Both the position numbers and the translations under genes were made by a program. DNA of 64,000 bases from Bacteroidota bacterium (GTDB lineage Bacteria; Bacteroidota; Bacteroidia; Flavobacteriales; Weeksellaceae): assembly GCA_023386965.1 (NCBI GenBank), contig JAEWIR010000046.1, forward strand, positions 1 through 64,000, in the 5' to 3' direction. The notes under the pieces were generated by a model. It saw only the letters and a program-made list of their open reading frames with translations. It had not been told where the DNA came from and searched no databases. Positions 40,834-49,599 of this stretch are shown piece after piece (within the stretch, counting starts at the first letter, position 1; the number at the start of each line of letters is the position of its first letter).

Positions 40834-42486
40834 TCATGACTTTTTCTTCTCATAGCTGTCTTTAACAGACTGAAGTTTCTTCAGGATGGGGTAAAAAAGA
40901 AGAAATCCGAGGGCAAAGATACAGATTCGTGACAGAAGATCGCCTGTTCTGGTATAAATTGTTTGACCTTCATAAAGTTTAATACTGGCGTGCAGAGTGG
41001 TTTGGTCACCGTAAAAAGTGTCGGCTTTAATATCTCCTCTCGCATTAATATGTGCAGAGATACCACTGTTTGCGGCACGCGCGATCTCGCGTCTGGTTTC
41101 AATGGCACGCAGTCTGGCATAGGCCAGCAGCTGTTTGTGCCCCTGGCTCACGCCCCACCAGCTGTCGTTGGTCATAATCGCTAGGAAATTTGCCCCCTTC
41201 TTTACGTATTCGGTAGTGAATTCCCCATAAATACTTTCGTAGCATATAATCGGCGCCAGCCTGCCTTTATTAAAACTGTTAATGAATACCTTACGTTCAT
41301 CATCCACCCCAAGAGAGGCCACGGTTCCACCCAGGTTGAGCATCGCGTCACCTAATATGGGTTTCAGGACACCGATGTACGGAAATATTTCTACTCCGGG
41401 AACCAACTTGCCTTTATGATAAACCTGTGTTTTGCCGGCCGGAGCTACCTGTACTGCCGTATTATAGCTTTCAACCCATACACCCTGTCTGGTTTGATAG
41501 GCATTTTTAGGTACATTATCGCTGCCGGAATAAAAACGGTGTGAGGAAATTCCGGTGGCGAATACAGAGCCCGGTTTACCGGCTGTAAAACTTTTCAGGG
41601 AATTCAGCAAAGTGCTGTTTTCCAGACCCAGCTCCGAAATCGATCCGTATCCGGGCAATGCGGTTTCGGGCGCTATATAATAGTCAATTTTTCCACCAGA
41701 TCCTTCATGCGCCAGAGTCAGCAGTTCATTCACGATCTGAAGGCTGTCTTTACTGTATTTCTCGGTATACGGGTCCAGGTCGGGCTGCAGCATCAATACG
41801 CTTACCTCTCCGGTAGGTTTTTCGCTGAAAGTACTGTACTGTATAAGCGACACCCCCATTGGAAGGAAAACGCCCGCACACAGCACCGATATATTTTTGA
41901 TGAGTGCCTGCCTTTTGCGGCCCGCCTCCCAAATTCTAACTGTGTAGAACGCATACACGTTCACGAGCAGGATCCAAAAACTGCCACCGGTAGCGCCCAG
42001 GATGTCGTACCACTGGATAATCCGTGGATAGTCCGCAAAAGCATTGCCCAAATTAAGCCAGGGCCAGGTAAGTTCCCACTCCAGATGAAACTTTTCAAAC
42101 GCCATCCAGAGTGCCACCAGGAAAGCCAGTCCCCAATAAGTTCCCTGTATGTTTTTATAACGGTGATAGAGCGTAAATACCGTTGTATAAAGCAGGGAAT
42201 TGGCCAGAACAGGTACTACTACTGCAAAAGCCGAATTGGATCCGTCCGGATTTTTTGCTCCGTATAGCCAACCGGTGGTTACAATGTTCCAAATGAGGAA
42301 AGCAAGATAGGATAGCCCAAAAACGGCGGCCGTCTTGTATTTTATCTTAGAAAATTTCGCGATTTCGTGCTCCATGAGCAGCAGCGGTACCAGAGCGATT
42401 AAAATAAAAAAGGGAATGCCGTAGGTGGGCCAGGAAATACTGAGCAGCATCGCCGAGATCAGTGATAATATTACATATTTCATCAT
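40834..42486 (-). CDS. lnt: Apolipoprotein N-acyltransferase Lnt
   Basis: A 550-residue inner-membrane enzyme that adds the third acyl chain to lipoproteins. The N-terminal half has about six hydrophobic helices. The periplasmic nitrilase-like domain holds the catalytic triad contexts: Glu in Ala-Pro-Glu-Thr-Ala-Leu-Pro-Gly, Lys in Tyr-His-Lys-Gly-Lys-Leu-Val-Pro-Gly-Val-Glu, and Cys in Ile-Ile-Cys-Tyr-Glu-Ser. A final helix closes the protein. Two adjacent ATG codons exist at the start (42486 and 42483). The window's many lipoproteins are candidate substrates. Confidence 0.95.
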   Translation of the reverse strand: MMKYVILSLISAMLLSISWPTYGIPFFILIALVPLLLMEHEIAKFSKIKYKTAAVFGLSYLAFLIWNIVTTGWLYGAKNPDGSNSAFAVVVPVLANSLLYTTVFTLYHRYKNIQGTYWGLAFLVALWMAFEKFHLEWELTWPWLNLGNAFADYPRIIQWYDILGATGGSFWILLVNVYAFYTVRIWEAGRKRQALIKNISVLCAGVFLPMGVSLIQYSTFSEKPTGEVSVLMLQPDLDPYTEKYSKDSLQIVNELLTLAHEGSGGKIDYYIAPETALPGYGSISELGLENSTLLNSLKSFTAGKPGSVFATGISSHRFYSGSDNVPKNAYQTRQGVWVESYNTAVQVAPAGKTQVYHKGKLVPGVEIFPYIGVLKPILGDAMLNLGGTVASLGVDDERKVFINSFNKGRLAPIICYESIYGEFTTEYVKKGANFLAIMTNDSWWGVSQGHKQLLAYARLRAIETRREIARAANSGISAHINARGDIKADTFYGDQTTLHASIKLYEGQTIYTRTGDLLSRICIFALGFLLFYPILKKLQSVKDSYEKKKS

Positions 42487-42523
42487 AAAAACTCCGGTTT
42501 AAACTTTCTGGTTTATCAGGCCC

Positions 42524-42531
42524 CAAATTTA
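42524..42531 (-). promoter_or_regulatory. -7 box of lnt
   Basis: Minus-strand TAAATTTG, about 38 bases before the start; no clear -33 TTG. Confidence 0.5.
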
Positions 42532-42586
42532 AACTAATAAAACGATTCAGCTGTCCTGCGGAAACAGCCGTTTTAGATAAAAGCCG

Positions 42587-42594
42587 TATCTTTG
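42587..42594 (+). promoter_or_regulatory. -7 box of the PhnA-like gene
   Basis: TATCTTTG, 18 bases before the ATG at 42613, divergent from the lnt promoter. Confidence 0.55.
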
Positions 42595-42612
42595 GGCGTA
42601 TAAAACAATACC

Positions 42613-42945
42613 ATGAGTGACGTAATTATTTGCCCTAAATGTAAATCCGAATTTACCTACGAACAGGATAACCTTCAGGTATGTTCGCAATGCTTCCATG
42701 AGTGGGATCCGGCCGAGACCGATACGGAGAGCAAGGTGCTGGACATTAACGGTAATGAGCTGCATGACGGCGACAGCGTGGTAGTCATAAAGGACCTTCC
42801 TGTGAAAGGGGCTCCAAAACCTGTGAAAGCCGGAACAAAAGTGAAAAACATCAGATTGCGTCCCGATTCCGATCATAATATTGACTGTAAAATCGATGGT
42901 TTTGGATCCATGGCTTTAAAATCGGAATTCGTAAAGAAAGCCTGA
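42613..42945 (+). CDS. PhnA/YjdM-like zinc ribbon protein
   Basis: A 110-residue protein with an N-terminal zinc ribbon (Cys-Pro-Lys-Cys at residues 8-11 and Cys-Ser-Gln-Cys near 24-27, followed by His-Glu-Trp) and a C-terminal SH3-like beta domain containing Asp-Ser-Val-Val-Val-Ile-Lys-Asp-Leu. This is the YjdM family, often labelled alkylphosphonate utilisation protein PhnA; the name is historical and no phosphonate genes are near. Function is unknown. Confidence 0.92.
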   Translation: MSDVIICPKCKSEFTYEQDNLQVCSQCFHEWDPAETDTESKVLDINGNELHDGDSVVVIKDLPVKGAPKPVKAGTKVKNIRLRPDSDHNIDCKIDGFGSMALKSEFVKKA

Positions 42946-43043
42946 TTCACCAAAACTGCATCCATATGATATCTAGGAAGAGTAGTTATTCTATCCTGAT
43001 TTAAGAGTAAATCTTTCAGGTAATCCTGCCTCAATAAAAAAAT

Positions 43044-43598
43044 ATGTTCAGAACATTCAGCACAGTTGCAAAGAAGAAATTTACCGTCGGAAAGTTTCTC
43101 ATTATCCTGATGGTTATCGATGCCCTTCTTATTGTGGCTTTACTCATCCTCAGCCTTTTTCCACAGTTTTACCGTAAGAAGGACTATTTTCTGGAGAGTA
43201 CCTTTACCCTGAATATGGTGCTGATCGGTATTTTTCTGCTCGCGGCTCTAAATTATGTACTGTTCAGCGCCAAAAACAAGGCGCGCCCAATTGGCACATT
43301 TGAGTTGCTGAATGACCGGATCATTGTGGACGACAAAGTAATTCCGGCGCATGAGGTGGAGCGGTTAAGGTTTATCGGAAATGATATCAAAGGTGACTTT
43401 AGGGGTTTCATATCTCGCGGAATCAGTAATCAGGTGGTGATTTCCCATAAGGACGGTACCGTTACTGAAGTGAATTTTGAGCAGACCTCTTCAAATAAAC
43501 TTCTTGACAAAAAAGATGTTCTGGAGAGGTGGTATAATCAGGGGAAATTATCCGAGTCCAATTACCGGAATATCCTCCGGAACACCAATTATTACTAG
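43044..43598 (+). CDS. Two-helix membrane protein with a PH-like cytoplasmic domain
   Basis: A 184-residue protein with two hydrophobic helices (about residues 17-39 and 56-72) followed by a soluble strand-rich domain of about 90 residues (Leu-Asn-Asp-Arg-Ile-Ile-Val-Asp-Asp-Lys-Val-Ile-Pro onward) that resembles bacterial PH-like folds. I do not recognise a specific family. It is transcribed toward the Pif1-like helicase gene with a 24-base gap. No neighbour indicates its role. Confidence 0.78.
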   Translation: MFRTFSTVAKKKFTVGKFLIILMVIDALLIVALLILSLFPQFYRKKDYFLESTFTLNMVLIGIFLLAALNYVLFSAKNKARPIGTFELLNDRIIVDDKVIPAHEVERLRFIGNDIKGDFRGFISRGISNQVVISHKDGTVTEVNFEQTSSNKLLDKKDVLERWYNQGKLSESNYRNILRNTNYY

Positions 43599-43622
43599 GA
43601 AACGACTGTCTAACTGTTCTAT

Positions 43623-45758
43623 TTATCCGTTTTCTTCATTTTTCGCCCTCAAGTAATTATAGTGATTGAGCAGAATGCGGATTTCATTGAATTCAAATTC
43701 ACTGGGTAACGCTTTTTTCCAGTCGGTGAGGGTTTCATGAGTGTTTTCGCGGAATTCTTTCTCAAAAACAATAATCTTTTCCTTCGCAAATACGCGCTGC
43801 AGGTCCAGCAGTCCACGCTCGGCAAATTTGGCAAGGTGGCCATAAATAGTTTCAGTAACGAGTCCGCGCTCGCGGGCAATTTCAGGAATCGTCCTGCCGT
43901 CTTCAAAAAGCTGGAAGGTGAGTATATGAGAGGGCACCTTTGCAATTTTGGAGGTTACGGGAACATCATTGGTTTTGTCAAACAGTGAAACCTCAAGCAA
44001 CTGAAGCGCTTTAAGACTGTTCAAGTAATCTTCCAGGTCATCCAGCAGCACCCGAAAATCTTCATTGTACTGCTTCAGGCCTTTCGTACCTTTATTCTCA
44101 GCGTAAAATTCCTTTAGAGGTGCAAATACTTTGGAATTAATCTGCGCGAAGAAAAAATTCACCGCACCTGCGGCCTTTGTTTCCACCTCTTTCCATTCCT
44201 CCTTTCCCGCGATGAAATGCTGTGCTTTCTGGTGAATGACCTTGTCAAACTTACGGAAGATGCTGCTGAGGTTTTCGCACTCGGGCTTAATGGATTCGTA
44301 CAGGAACTTCACTTTGTCCCTGTCAATAAATTTGCTTGCTTTTGCGGAATGGTACCATGACTGAAGCGCTGCGCTTATCCAGATGCAGTCCAGACGGCTG
44401 GTGATTTTGTGGATGCTGTAATCATATTTCTCGGAGTTCAGGATTTCATCAAGCCGGTCATTGGCCTGTGTCTCATCCTGAAACTGAGCCACCCGGCGGT
44501 CTGTAATAATCACTTCCGGGGTAATCTTTGATTTCAGTACAATTCCTTCCAGGGTGCGGCATCTAGAAAGCGCCACATATACCTGTCCCGACGCAAAAGA
44601 CTGTCCCGCATCAATGATTAGCCGGTCAAAGGTGAGACCCTGCGATTTATGTATGGTTACGGCCCATGCGAGGCGGATGGGATACTGGTTGAAACTGCCC
44701 AGTACTTCTTCCTTAATGGTTTTATCCGGTGCCAGGGAATATTTTTTCTGCTCCCAGGTTTCCTTTTTAAGCGTATAGGTATCTTCACTATCATCAATCT
44801 GAACCACTATTTCCTTTTCCCCTACCTCCAGGACTTCTGCCAGTTTACCATTGAAATATTTCCGTTCACCGCTGGCATCATTACGGATAAACATGACCTG
44901 ACAGCCGGGTTTCAGCTCCAGTACCTCATCATTTGGGTACTGATTTTCGTTAAATGTACCCTCAATGTCGGCGGCATAGGTTCGGGACTTGCCCGGAAGC
45001 TCGGCAAGTCTCCTACGGTTAATTTCGTCGGCCATACGGTTATGCGAGGTCAGATAGACGTAAGGCTCCGCGCCCGGGTCGAAATCGGGCAAATACCTTT
45101 GGTTCAGAAGGTCAAAATCGATATCACCCGTCACGCCTTCGCGAATATCATTCAGGATTTCCAGAAAAGCCTCATCTGTCTGCCGGTAAACAGTGGTGAG
45201 TTCAATGGTGATCAGCGGAACTTCCTTGAGCGCCTGACTTTCAAAGAAGAAGGGAGAACTGTAATATCTCTTCAAGATATGTTCGTCACGGACGACGGGA
45301 GGCAACTGATAAAGGTCGCCAATGAAGAGCATCTGAACACCCCCAAACCGGCTGTCGTTCCGGCGTACAAAACGCAGCGAATGATCCATCATATCCAGTA
45401 CATCGGCACGCAGCATGGACACCTCATCAATAATAATGAGTTCTATTTCCCTCAGCAGTTTCAGCTTTTCCTTCCTGTATTTGAAGTGGTGCATGAGATC
45501 TGCAATGTTCAGGGCAATGTTTCCGTCTATACGTTCATGCGTAGGCAGGAAGGTGCGGGGCGGCAGCCCAAACATGGAATGTATGGTTACTCCGCCGGCA
45601 TTGATGGCGGCAATTCCCGTGGGAGCCAGAACGATATGTTTCTTGGAAGTGTTCTTTACGAACTCGCTTAAGAATGTTGTCTTACCGGTGCCGGCCTTTC
45701 CGGTAAGGAAAATGCTTCGGCTGGTATGTTCTGCGAGGTCAAAAAGCTGCTGGTTCAT
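43623..45758 (-). CDS. Pif1-like DNA helicase with C-terminal HTH domain
   Basis: A 711-residue superfamily 1B helicase. The N-terminal core shows Gly-Lys-Ala-Gly-Thr-Gly-Lys-Thr (residues 18-25), Ala-Pro-Thr-Gly-Ile-Ala-Ala, Ile-Asp-Glu-Val-Ser-Met (Walker B), Gly-Asp-Leu-Tyr-Gln-Leu-Pro-Pro (motif III) and Thr-Ile-His-Lys-Ser-Gln-Gly-Leu-Thr (motif V). A helical middle region follows. The C-terminus has a helix-turn-helix (Thr-Ile-Pro-Glu-Ile-Ala-Arg-Glu-Arg-Gly-Leu) of the type also found at the ends of some RecQ-like proteins. It probably unwinds structured or stalled DNA. A 340-codon open frame on the other strand is a shadow. Confidence 0.92.
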   Translation of the reverse strand: MNQQLFDLAEHTSRSIFLTGKAGTGKTTFLSEFVKNTSKKHIVLAPTGIAAINAGGVTIHSMFGLPPRTFLPTHERIDGNIALNIADLMHHFKYRKEKLKLLREIELIIIDEVSMLRADVLDMMDHSLRFVRRNDSRFGGVQMLFIGDLYQLPPVVRDEHILKRYYSSPFFFESQALKEVPLITIELTTVYRQTDEAFLEILNDIREGVTGDIDFDLLNQRYLPDFDPGAEPYVYLTSHNRMADEINRRRLAELPGKSRTYAADIEGTFNENQYPNDEVLELKPGCQVMFIRNDASGERKYFNGKLAEVLEVGEKEIVVQIDDSEDTYTLKKETWEQKKYSLAPDKTIKEEVLGSFNQYPIRLAWAVTIHKSQGLTFDRLIIDAGQSFASGQVYVALSRCRTLEGIVLKSKITPEVIITDRRVAQFQDETQANDRLDEILNSEKYDYSIHKITSRLDCIWISAALQSWYHSAKASKFIDRDKVKFLYESIKPECENLSSIFRKFDKVIHQKAQHFIAGKEEWKEVETKAAGAVNFFFAQINSKVFAPLKEFYAENKGTKGLKQYNEDFRVLLDDLEDYLNSLKALQLLEVSLFDKTNDVPVTSKIAKVPSHILTFQLFEDGRTIPEIARERGLVTETIYGHLAKFAERGLLDLQRVFAKEKIIVFEKEFRENTHETLTDWKKALPSEFEFNEIRILLNHYNYLRAKNEENG

Positions 45759-45827
45759 CAGGCAAAATTAGCAAAAATAAGGTCAAAACAGTTGGTGGTA
45801 GATTTTACATTACCCGCTTTTTTTGGC

Positions 45828-45835
45828 TAAATTTG
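45828..45835 (+). promoter_or_regulatory. -7 box of the 157-residue lipoprotein gene
   Basis: TAAATTTG, 19 bases before the ATG at 45855. Confidence 0.5.
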
Positions 45836-45854
45836 GCCTTCATACACCATTGTC

Positions 45855-46328
45855 ATGAAGAAAATTTTAGTGATTATCACCCTTATTGTAACTGCTGCTT
45901 CCTGTTCCACCAAAAAATCTGTGGCCGACCCAGAAACTTTACCTAAAGATTTTGCATTAAAGCCCGAGCGCGAGACGCAGGAAAGTGAAGAGGTTCTGGT
46001 ACAGGAAAGGGAAAATATACGGGTGATAAAGGCTTCCATAGATTCGCTGAGCGCTGCCCGGAGTTGCAGTGGATCTGATGATTGGCGCATTTCTCCGCTG
46101 GGATCCAAACCCTGTGGCGGACCGGCAACCTATATTGCCTATCATAAGGAGGTTGAAACGGAAATATTGCCTAAAATACAGGAGTTTACACGGCGTCAGG
46201 CTGCGTATAACCGTCGCAGGAACCTTTTCTCGGATTGCAGGGTAGAGCCTCAGCCGGCGGGAGTCCGTTGCGAATCGGGTAAGGTGGCTTTGGTCTATAG
46301 TGACCCATCCGGTGCTTCTTTAAATTAA
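45855..46328 (+). CDS. Lipoprotein of unknown function
   Basis: A 157-residue product with a type II signal peptide (Met-Lys-Lys, hydrophobic core, Ala-Ala-Ser-Cys, acylated cysteine at residue 17). The mature part begins with a charged Glu-rich segment (about 35-60) and then contains four further cysteines in Ser-Cys-Ser-Gly, Pro-Cys-Gly-Gly, Asp-Cys-Arg and Arg-Cys-Glu contexts, which could form two disulfides. No family is recognised. Its stop codon overlaps the stop of the convergent yihY gene by three bases. Confidence 0.8.
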   Translation: MKKILVIITLIVTAASCSTKKSVADPETLPKDFALKPERETQESEEVLVQERENIRVIKASIDSLSAARSCSGSDDWRISPLGSKPCGGPATYIAYHKEVETEILPKIQEFTRRQAAYNRRRNLFSDCRVEPQPAGVRCESGKVALVYSDPSGASLN

Positions 46329-47326
46329 ATCATGGAATCGTCCGGGGTCTTTTTATCCTTGTCGGACTCAGCCTCTACCATACATACGATTTGAGATTTT
46401 TTGTCCTCTGCAATCATCTGCGGGTTCCATTTCGCATGACGTGACGGTTTCACCGCCAGGCCTTTTTTCTGCGAATATACCTTGGTAAACTCGGCACCCA
46501 GGAAAATAAGCTGGCAGGTATAATTCACCCAAAGCATCAGCAGAATCACCGTACCGGCTGCACCGAAAGCTGAAGTAGGATTGAAGTTTTCAAAGTAATA
46601 AGTGATCAGATATTTTCCTACGGTAAACAGGAGGGTAGTGGTAAAGGCTCCTGTCCAAACGGATTTCCAGGGTAATTCCACATCAGGCAGTACTTTGAAC
46701 ATGAATCCGAAGAGCACCATTGTGATCATAAAGCCCACGCCAATATTTAACAGCTGCACGAGGAAATAGGTTTCCACGCTGAAATGGGCCACGATCCAGT
46801 CATTGGCCATACCGATGAACGAGGAAAGGAGCAGGGTGATGAGCAGCAGAAATGCGATAACAAGGATGAGTCCCAGTGAATTGGCGCGGTCCAGGATAAA
46901 TTTTTGCCATGCTTTTTTGGGAGCCGCTTCCACATCCCATAATTTATTCAGGGATTTCTGAAGCTGAAAGAAAAGAGATGTAGCACCAAATACAAGAGTA
47001 GCCACACCAAAAGCTTTCATCCAGATGTTTTCTTTGTCGACCATGCCGCTCACCACCATTTCTTCAACCTGCTTGCCGACATTTTTCCCCATCATACTTC
47101 CTATAAACTGAGTAATCTCGCCGCGCACTGCTTCTGCGCCAAAAAAGATGCCTGCCACCCAGATAATGATGATGAGCAGACCCGGTACTGAAAAAATCGC
47201 GCTGTATGCCAAACTCGCGGCATCGGTTCCTAAATCCCGGGCACTCCAGTCCTTAAATGTGGCTACAATAATGCTCCACAATTCCTTTAGCTTTTTCATA
47301 GTTGAATTTGCCGAAACCGAATTCAA
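46325..47326 (-). CDS. YihY/BrkB family membrane protein
   Basis: A 333-residue integral membrane protein with about six helices and the family's patterns: Ser-Leu-Ala-Tyr-Ser-Ala-Ile-Phe-Ser near the N-terminus, a Gly-Ala-Thr-Ser-Leu-Phe-Phe-Gln-Leu-Gln segment and Trp-Val-Asn-Tyr-Thr-Cys-Gln-Leu-Ile-Phe-Leu-Gly-Ala-Glu-Phe in the last helix. The old label ribonuclease BN is not supported; transport function is unproven. An alternative ATG nine codons downstream (47299) gives a slightly shorter start. It follows the GNAT gene by 34 bases. Confidence 0.92.
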   Translation of the reverse strand: MNSVSANSTMKKLKELWSIIVATFKDWSARDLGTDAASLAYSAIFSVPGLLIIIIWVAGIFFGAEAVRGEITQFIGSMMGKNVGKQVEEMVVSGMVDKENIWMKAFGVATLVFGATSLFFQLQKSLNKLWDVEAAPKKAWQKFILDRANSLGLILVIAFLLLITLLLSSFIGMANDWIVAHFSVETYFLVQLLNIGVGFMITMVLFGFMFKVLPDVELPWKSVWTGAFTTTLLFTVGKYLITYYFENFNPTSAFGAAGTVILLMLWVNYTCQLIFLGAEFTKVYSQKKGLAVKPSRHAKWNPQMIAEDKKSQIVCMVEAESDKDKKTPDDSMI

Positions 47327-47360
47327 TTTTAATGCCTTTCAGGACTGCAGATTTACCAGT

Positions 47361-47909
47361 TTATGCCTTCCATTCACTTCTTAGGATACCGTACCTGTTA
47401 ACATCTTCAAAGATTTCCCGATGACGGTATTCCTGTTTCAGGAATCCTTCGTGCTTCATGCCAGCTTTTTGCAATACCTTTCCTGAGGCTGGATTGTGTG
47501 CGAAATGGGTAGCAAAAATCTTATTGAGCCCGATATTTTCAAAGCCAAACTGAATGACGGTTTTAAGAGCCTCGGTGGCATAACCGAAACCCTGGAAATC
47601 TTTGCCAATCCAATAGCCTACCTCAGCCTTCTGGTGCGCTGTCTCCGGATGCAGGCCAATCATCCCCATAAACTGTCCGGTGTGCTTATCTTTAACCGCA
47701 AAGCGGAAAGACGTGCGGTTTTCCCACCCGTCGTGGCAAACAGACAGCCAGCTCTCCGCATCGGCTGCGGAATAAGGCCATGGAATATTGAAGATATTCC
47801 GCGCGATATCTTCGGTTGAATTAATCTGCGCGGTAATGTCCTGCCCGTCAGTAATGTTTGGCGGCACCAGCCGCAGCCGGTCGGTAATAAGTTCGGGGGT
47901 TGGGCTCAT
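47361..47909 (-). CDS. GNAT N-acetyltransferase, RimJ/RimL type
   Basis: A 182-residue acetyltransferase with the Leu-x-Thr-Asp-Arg-Leu-Arg-Leu-type start of RimJ/RimL-like enzymes. It has a Gly-Met-Ile-Gly-Leu strand, the Gly-Tyr-Trp-Ile-Gly-Lys-Asp-Phe-Gln-Gly-Phe-Gly-Tyr-Ala-Thr-Glu-Ala acetyl-CoA loop (about residues 97-113) and the late Asn-Pro-Ala-Ser-Gly-Lys-Val-Leu-Gln-Lys-Ala-Gly-Met motif. Substrates range from ribosomal proteins to small molecules and cannot be assigned. It lies between the carbonic anhydrase and yihY genes on the same strand. Confidence 0.93.
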   Translation of the reverse strand: MSPTPELITDRLRLVPPNITDGQDITAQINSTEDIARNIFNIPWPYSAADAESWLSVCHDGWENRTSFRFAVKDKHTGQFMGMIGLHPETAHQKAEVGYWIGKDFQGFGYATEALKTVIQFGFENIGLNKIFATHFAHNPASGKVLQKAGMKHEGFLKQEYRHREIFEDVNRYGILRSEWKA

Positions 47910-47951
47910 GTAAACAGGCTTAAATAAAGTGATCCGGAGCTGATATGGAAT

Positions 47952-48476
47952 CTATTCCGCATTTTCCTTATACCAGCCGGAGTATTTTACATAGTTGTTG
48001 GCGATGCGGTTTACTTCGCCTTCCAGCAGGTCGGATGAAATGTCCTTTATTTTCCTGGCGGGGATGCCGCCCCAAACTTCACCGGATTTAATATGGGTTC
48101 CCTGCGTTACAACGGATCCCGCTCCTACGATTGAATTACTTTCAACGGTGCAGTCGTCCATAACAATGGCTCCCATGCCGATCAGTACATTATCCTTAAT
48201 ATGGCAGCCATGAACAATGGCGTTGTGGCCAATGGAAACATTGTTACCAATGATCAGAGGGTATTTTTCGTAAGTACAGTGAAGCATGGCATTGTCCTGC
48301 ACATTTACTTTGTCGCCCATTGTTATATAATGAACATCGCCACGGATTACGGCATTGTACCAAATGCTGCAGTCTTTTCCCATCGTCACATCTCCAATGA
48401 TGGTTGCGGTTTCTGCCAGGAAGGAGTTGTCGCCAATTTGTGGACTCTTGCCCAAAAGTTCTTTTACTATCGCCAT
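47952..48476 (-). CDS. Gamma carbonic anhydrase family protein
   Basis: A 174-residue left-handed beta-helix protein with hexapeptide repeats. It has Ser-Ile-Trp-Tyr-Asn-Ala-Val-Ile-Arg-Gly-Asp near residue 35 and the three zinc-type histidine positions (His in Met-Leu-His-Cys, Gly-His-Asn-Ala and Val-His-Gly-Cys). The YrdA/PaaY/CaiE subgroup often lacks measured anhydrase activity, so the catalytic role is uncertain. It begins a carbonic anhydrase-GNAT-yihY run on the minus strand and is divergent from the nfu-type gene. Confidence 0.93.
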   Translation of the reverse strand: MAIVKELLGKSPQIGDNSFLAETATIIGDVTMGKDCSIWYNAVIRGDVHYITMGDKVNVQDNAMLHCTYEKYPLIIGNNVSIGHNAIVHGCHIKDNVLIGMGAIVMDDCTVESNSIVGAGSVVTQGTHIKSGEVWGGIPARKIKDISSDLLEGEVNRIANNYVKYSGWYKENAE

Positions 48477-48560
48477 TATGAATTTTTCTTAATTGAAAGT
48501 TGGTTACAGCGGAATTGAAAATATCTAAATGCCGGATTCTGTAAGCCGTTTTATAATCTG

Positions 48561-48568
48561 TATTTTTG
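48561..48568 (+). promoter_or_regulatory. -7 box of the NifU-type gene
   Basis: TATTTTTG, 23 bases before the ATG at 48592. Confidence 0.55.
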
Positions 48569-48591
48569 TACATTCAAATTTAAAGAATAAA

Positions 48592-49470
48592 ATGAGACAA
48601 ATAATTATAGAGCCAACCGAAAACCCAAAAGTGATGAAGTTTGTAGCCGACTACAACCTGATTCCGGGTTCTCTGGAACTGGACAGGTCTTCAGATATAT
48701 CAGAAATTCCGCTGGCACAGGAACTTTTCAACTATCCCTTTGTAGACAGGATCTTTATCACAGCTAATTTTATCGCGGTGGCAAAACAGGACAGTGTAAA
48801 GTGGGAAATGGTGGCCGAAAGTCTTAAGAATGTGATTGAGGATGAATTGCTGGCCAATCCGCGCATCTACCTTCAGAAAAGAAAAGAGATGTACCAGATT
48901 TATGCTGAGATGACGCCCAACCCAAATGTAATGAAATTTGTATCGAGCCGACTGCTGCTGGATGGCTTTGTGGAAGTAAAAAACAGGGAGCAAGATTTAG
49001 ACGTTCCACTGGCTAAAGCTGTTTTTGAGGAGTTTGATTTTGCCCGGGAAGTCTTCATCTCAGATAATTTTGTGGCAGTAACAAGAGACGAGTCGGTGCA
49101 GTGGCATGAAGTGATGGTCGCTGTTCGCGCTTTTATCGCCGAGTACCTTCAGAATGGTGGCGGCATCTCCAATATTACTGCGCAAAAACATGAAAGTCCG
49201 GTTGAAAATATCATCAACAGGGAATATACGGACAGCGAGCAGAAAATTTCTGACATCCTGAATGAATATGTAGCACCCGCAGTTGAAAACGACGGCGGTA
49301 AAATCTCACTGCTGGAGTATGATGCTTCTACCAAAACAGCAAAAATGTTGCTTCAGGGCGCATGCTCGGGATGTCCAAGCTCTACGGCAACACTGAAAGG
49401 CGGAATTGAAAACCTTCTGAAGCAGTTTGTTCCGGAACTTGTGGAGCAGGTGGAAGCCGTAAACGGTTAA
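48592..49470 (+). CDS. Nfu-type Fe-S scaffold/carrier with duplicated N-terminal domain
   Basis: A 292-residue protein with two tandem copies of the Nfu N-terminal domain (about residues 5-85 and 105-190, each beginning Thr-x-Asn-Pro-x-Val-Met-Lys-Phe-Val) and a C-terminal NifU domain. The cluster-binding pair is Cys258-x-x-Cys261 in Gly-Ala-Cys-Ser-Gly-Cys-Pro-Ser. It receives and delivers Fe-S clusters. The start is the ATG at 48592; the frame extends 21 codons upstream without support. The duplicated N-terminus is seen in other Bacteroidetes. hemH lies 129 bases downstream. Confidence 0.94.
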   Translation: MRQIIIEPTENPKVMKFVADYNLIPGSLELDRSSDISEIPLAQELFNYPFVDRIFITANFIAVAKQDSVKWEMVAESLKNVIEDELLANPRIYLQKRKEMYQIYAEMTPNPNVMKFVSSRLLLDGFVEVKNREQDLDVPLAKAVFEEFDFAREVFISDNFVAVTRDESVQWHEVMVAVRAFIAEYLQNGGGISNITAQKHESPVENIINREYTDSEQKISDILNEYVAPAVENDGGKISLLEYDASTKTAKMLLQGACSGCPSSTATLKGGIENLLKQFVPELVEQVEAVNG

Positions 49471-49599
49471 CTGCCCTTGTCCAACTCCTATTTTTTATGT
49501 ACCTCCTGATTAAAATATTTTCAGAACCATCAGGAATTTAAGCTCTTCAAAAACATTAAAATTAAAAAATTGCAGGATATCAACAGTCAGGCGTCAGCA

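Noticed and set aside
42613..42945. Phosphonate utilisation function for the PhnA-like gene
   Set aside because: The label is historical for this zinc ribbon family and no phosphonate genes are nearby.
44649..45671. 340-codon open frame antisense to the Pif1-like helicase
   Set aside because: The opposite strand encodes a protein with all helicase motifs; the antisense translation has no domain-like pattern.
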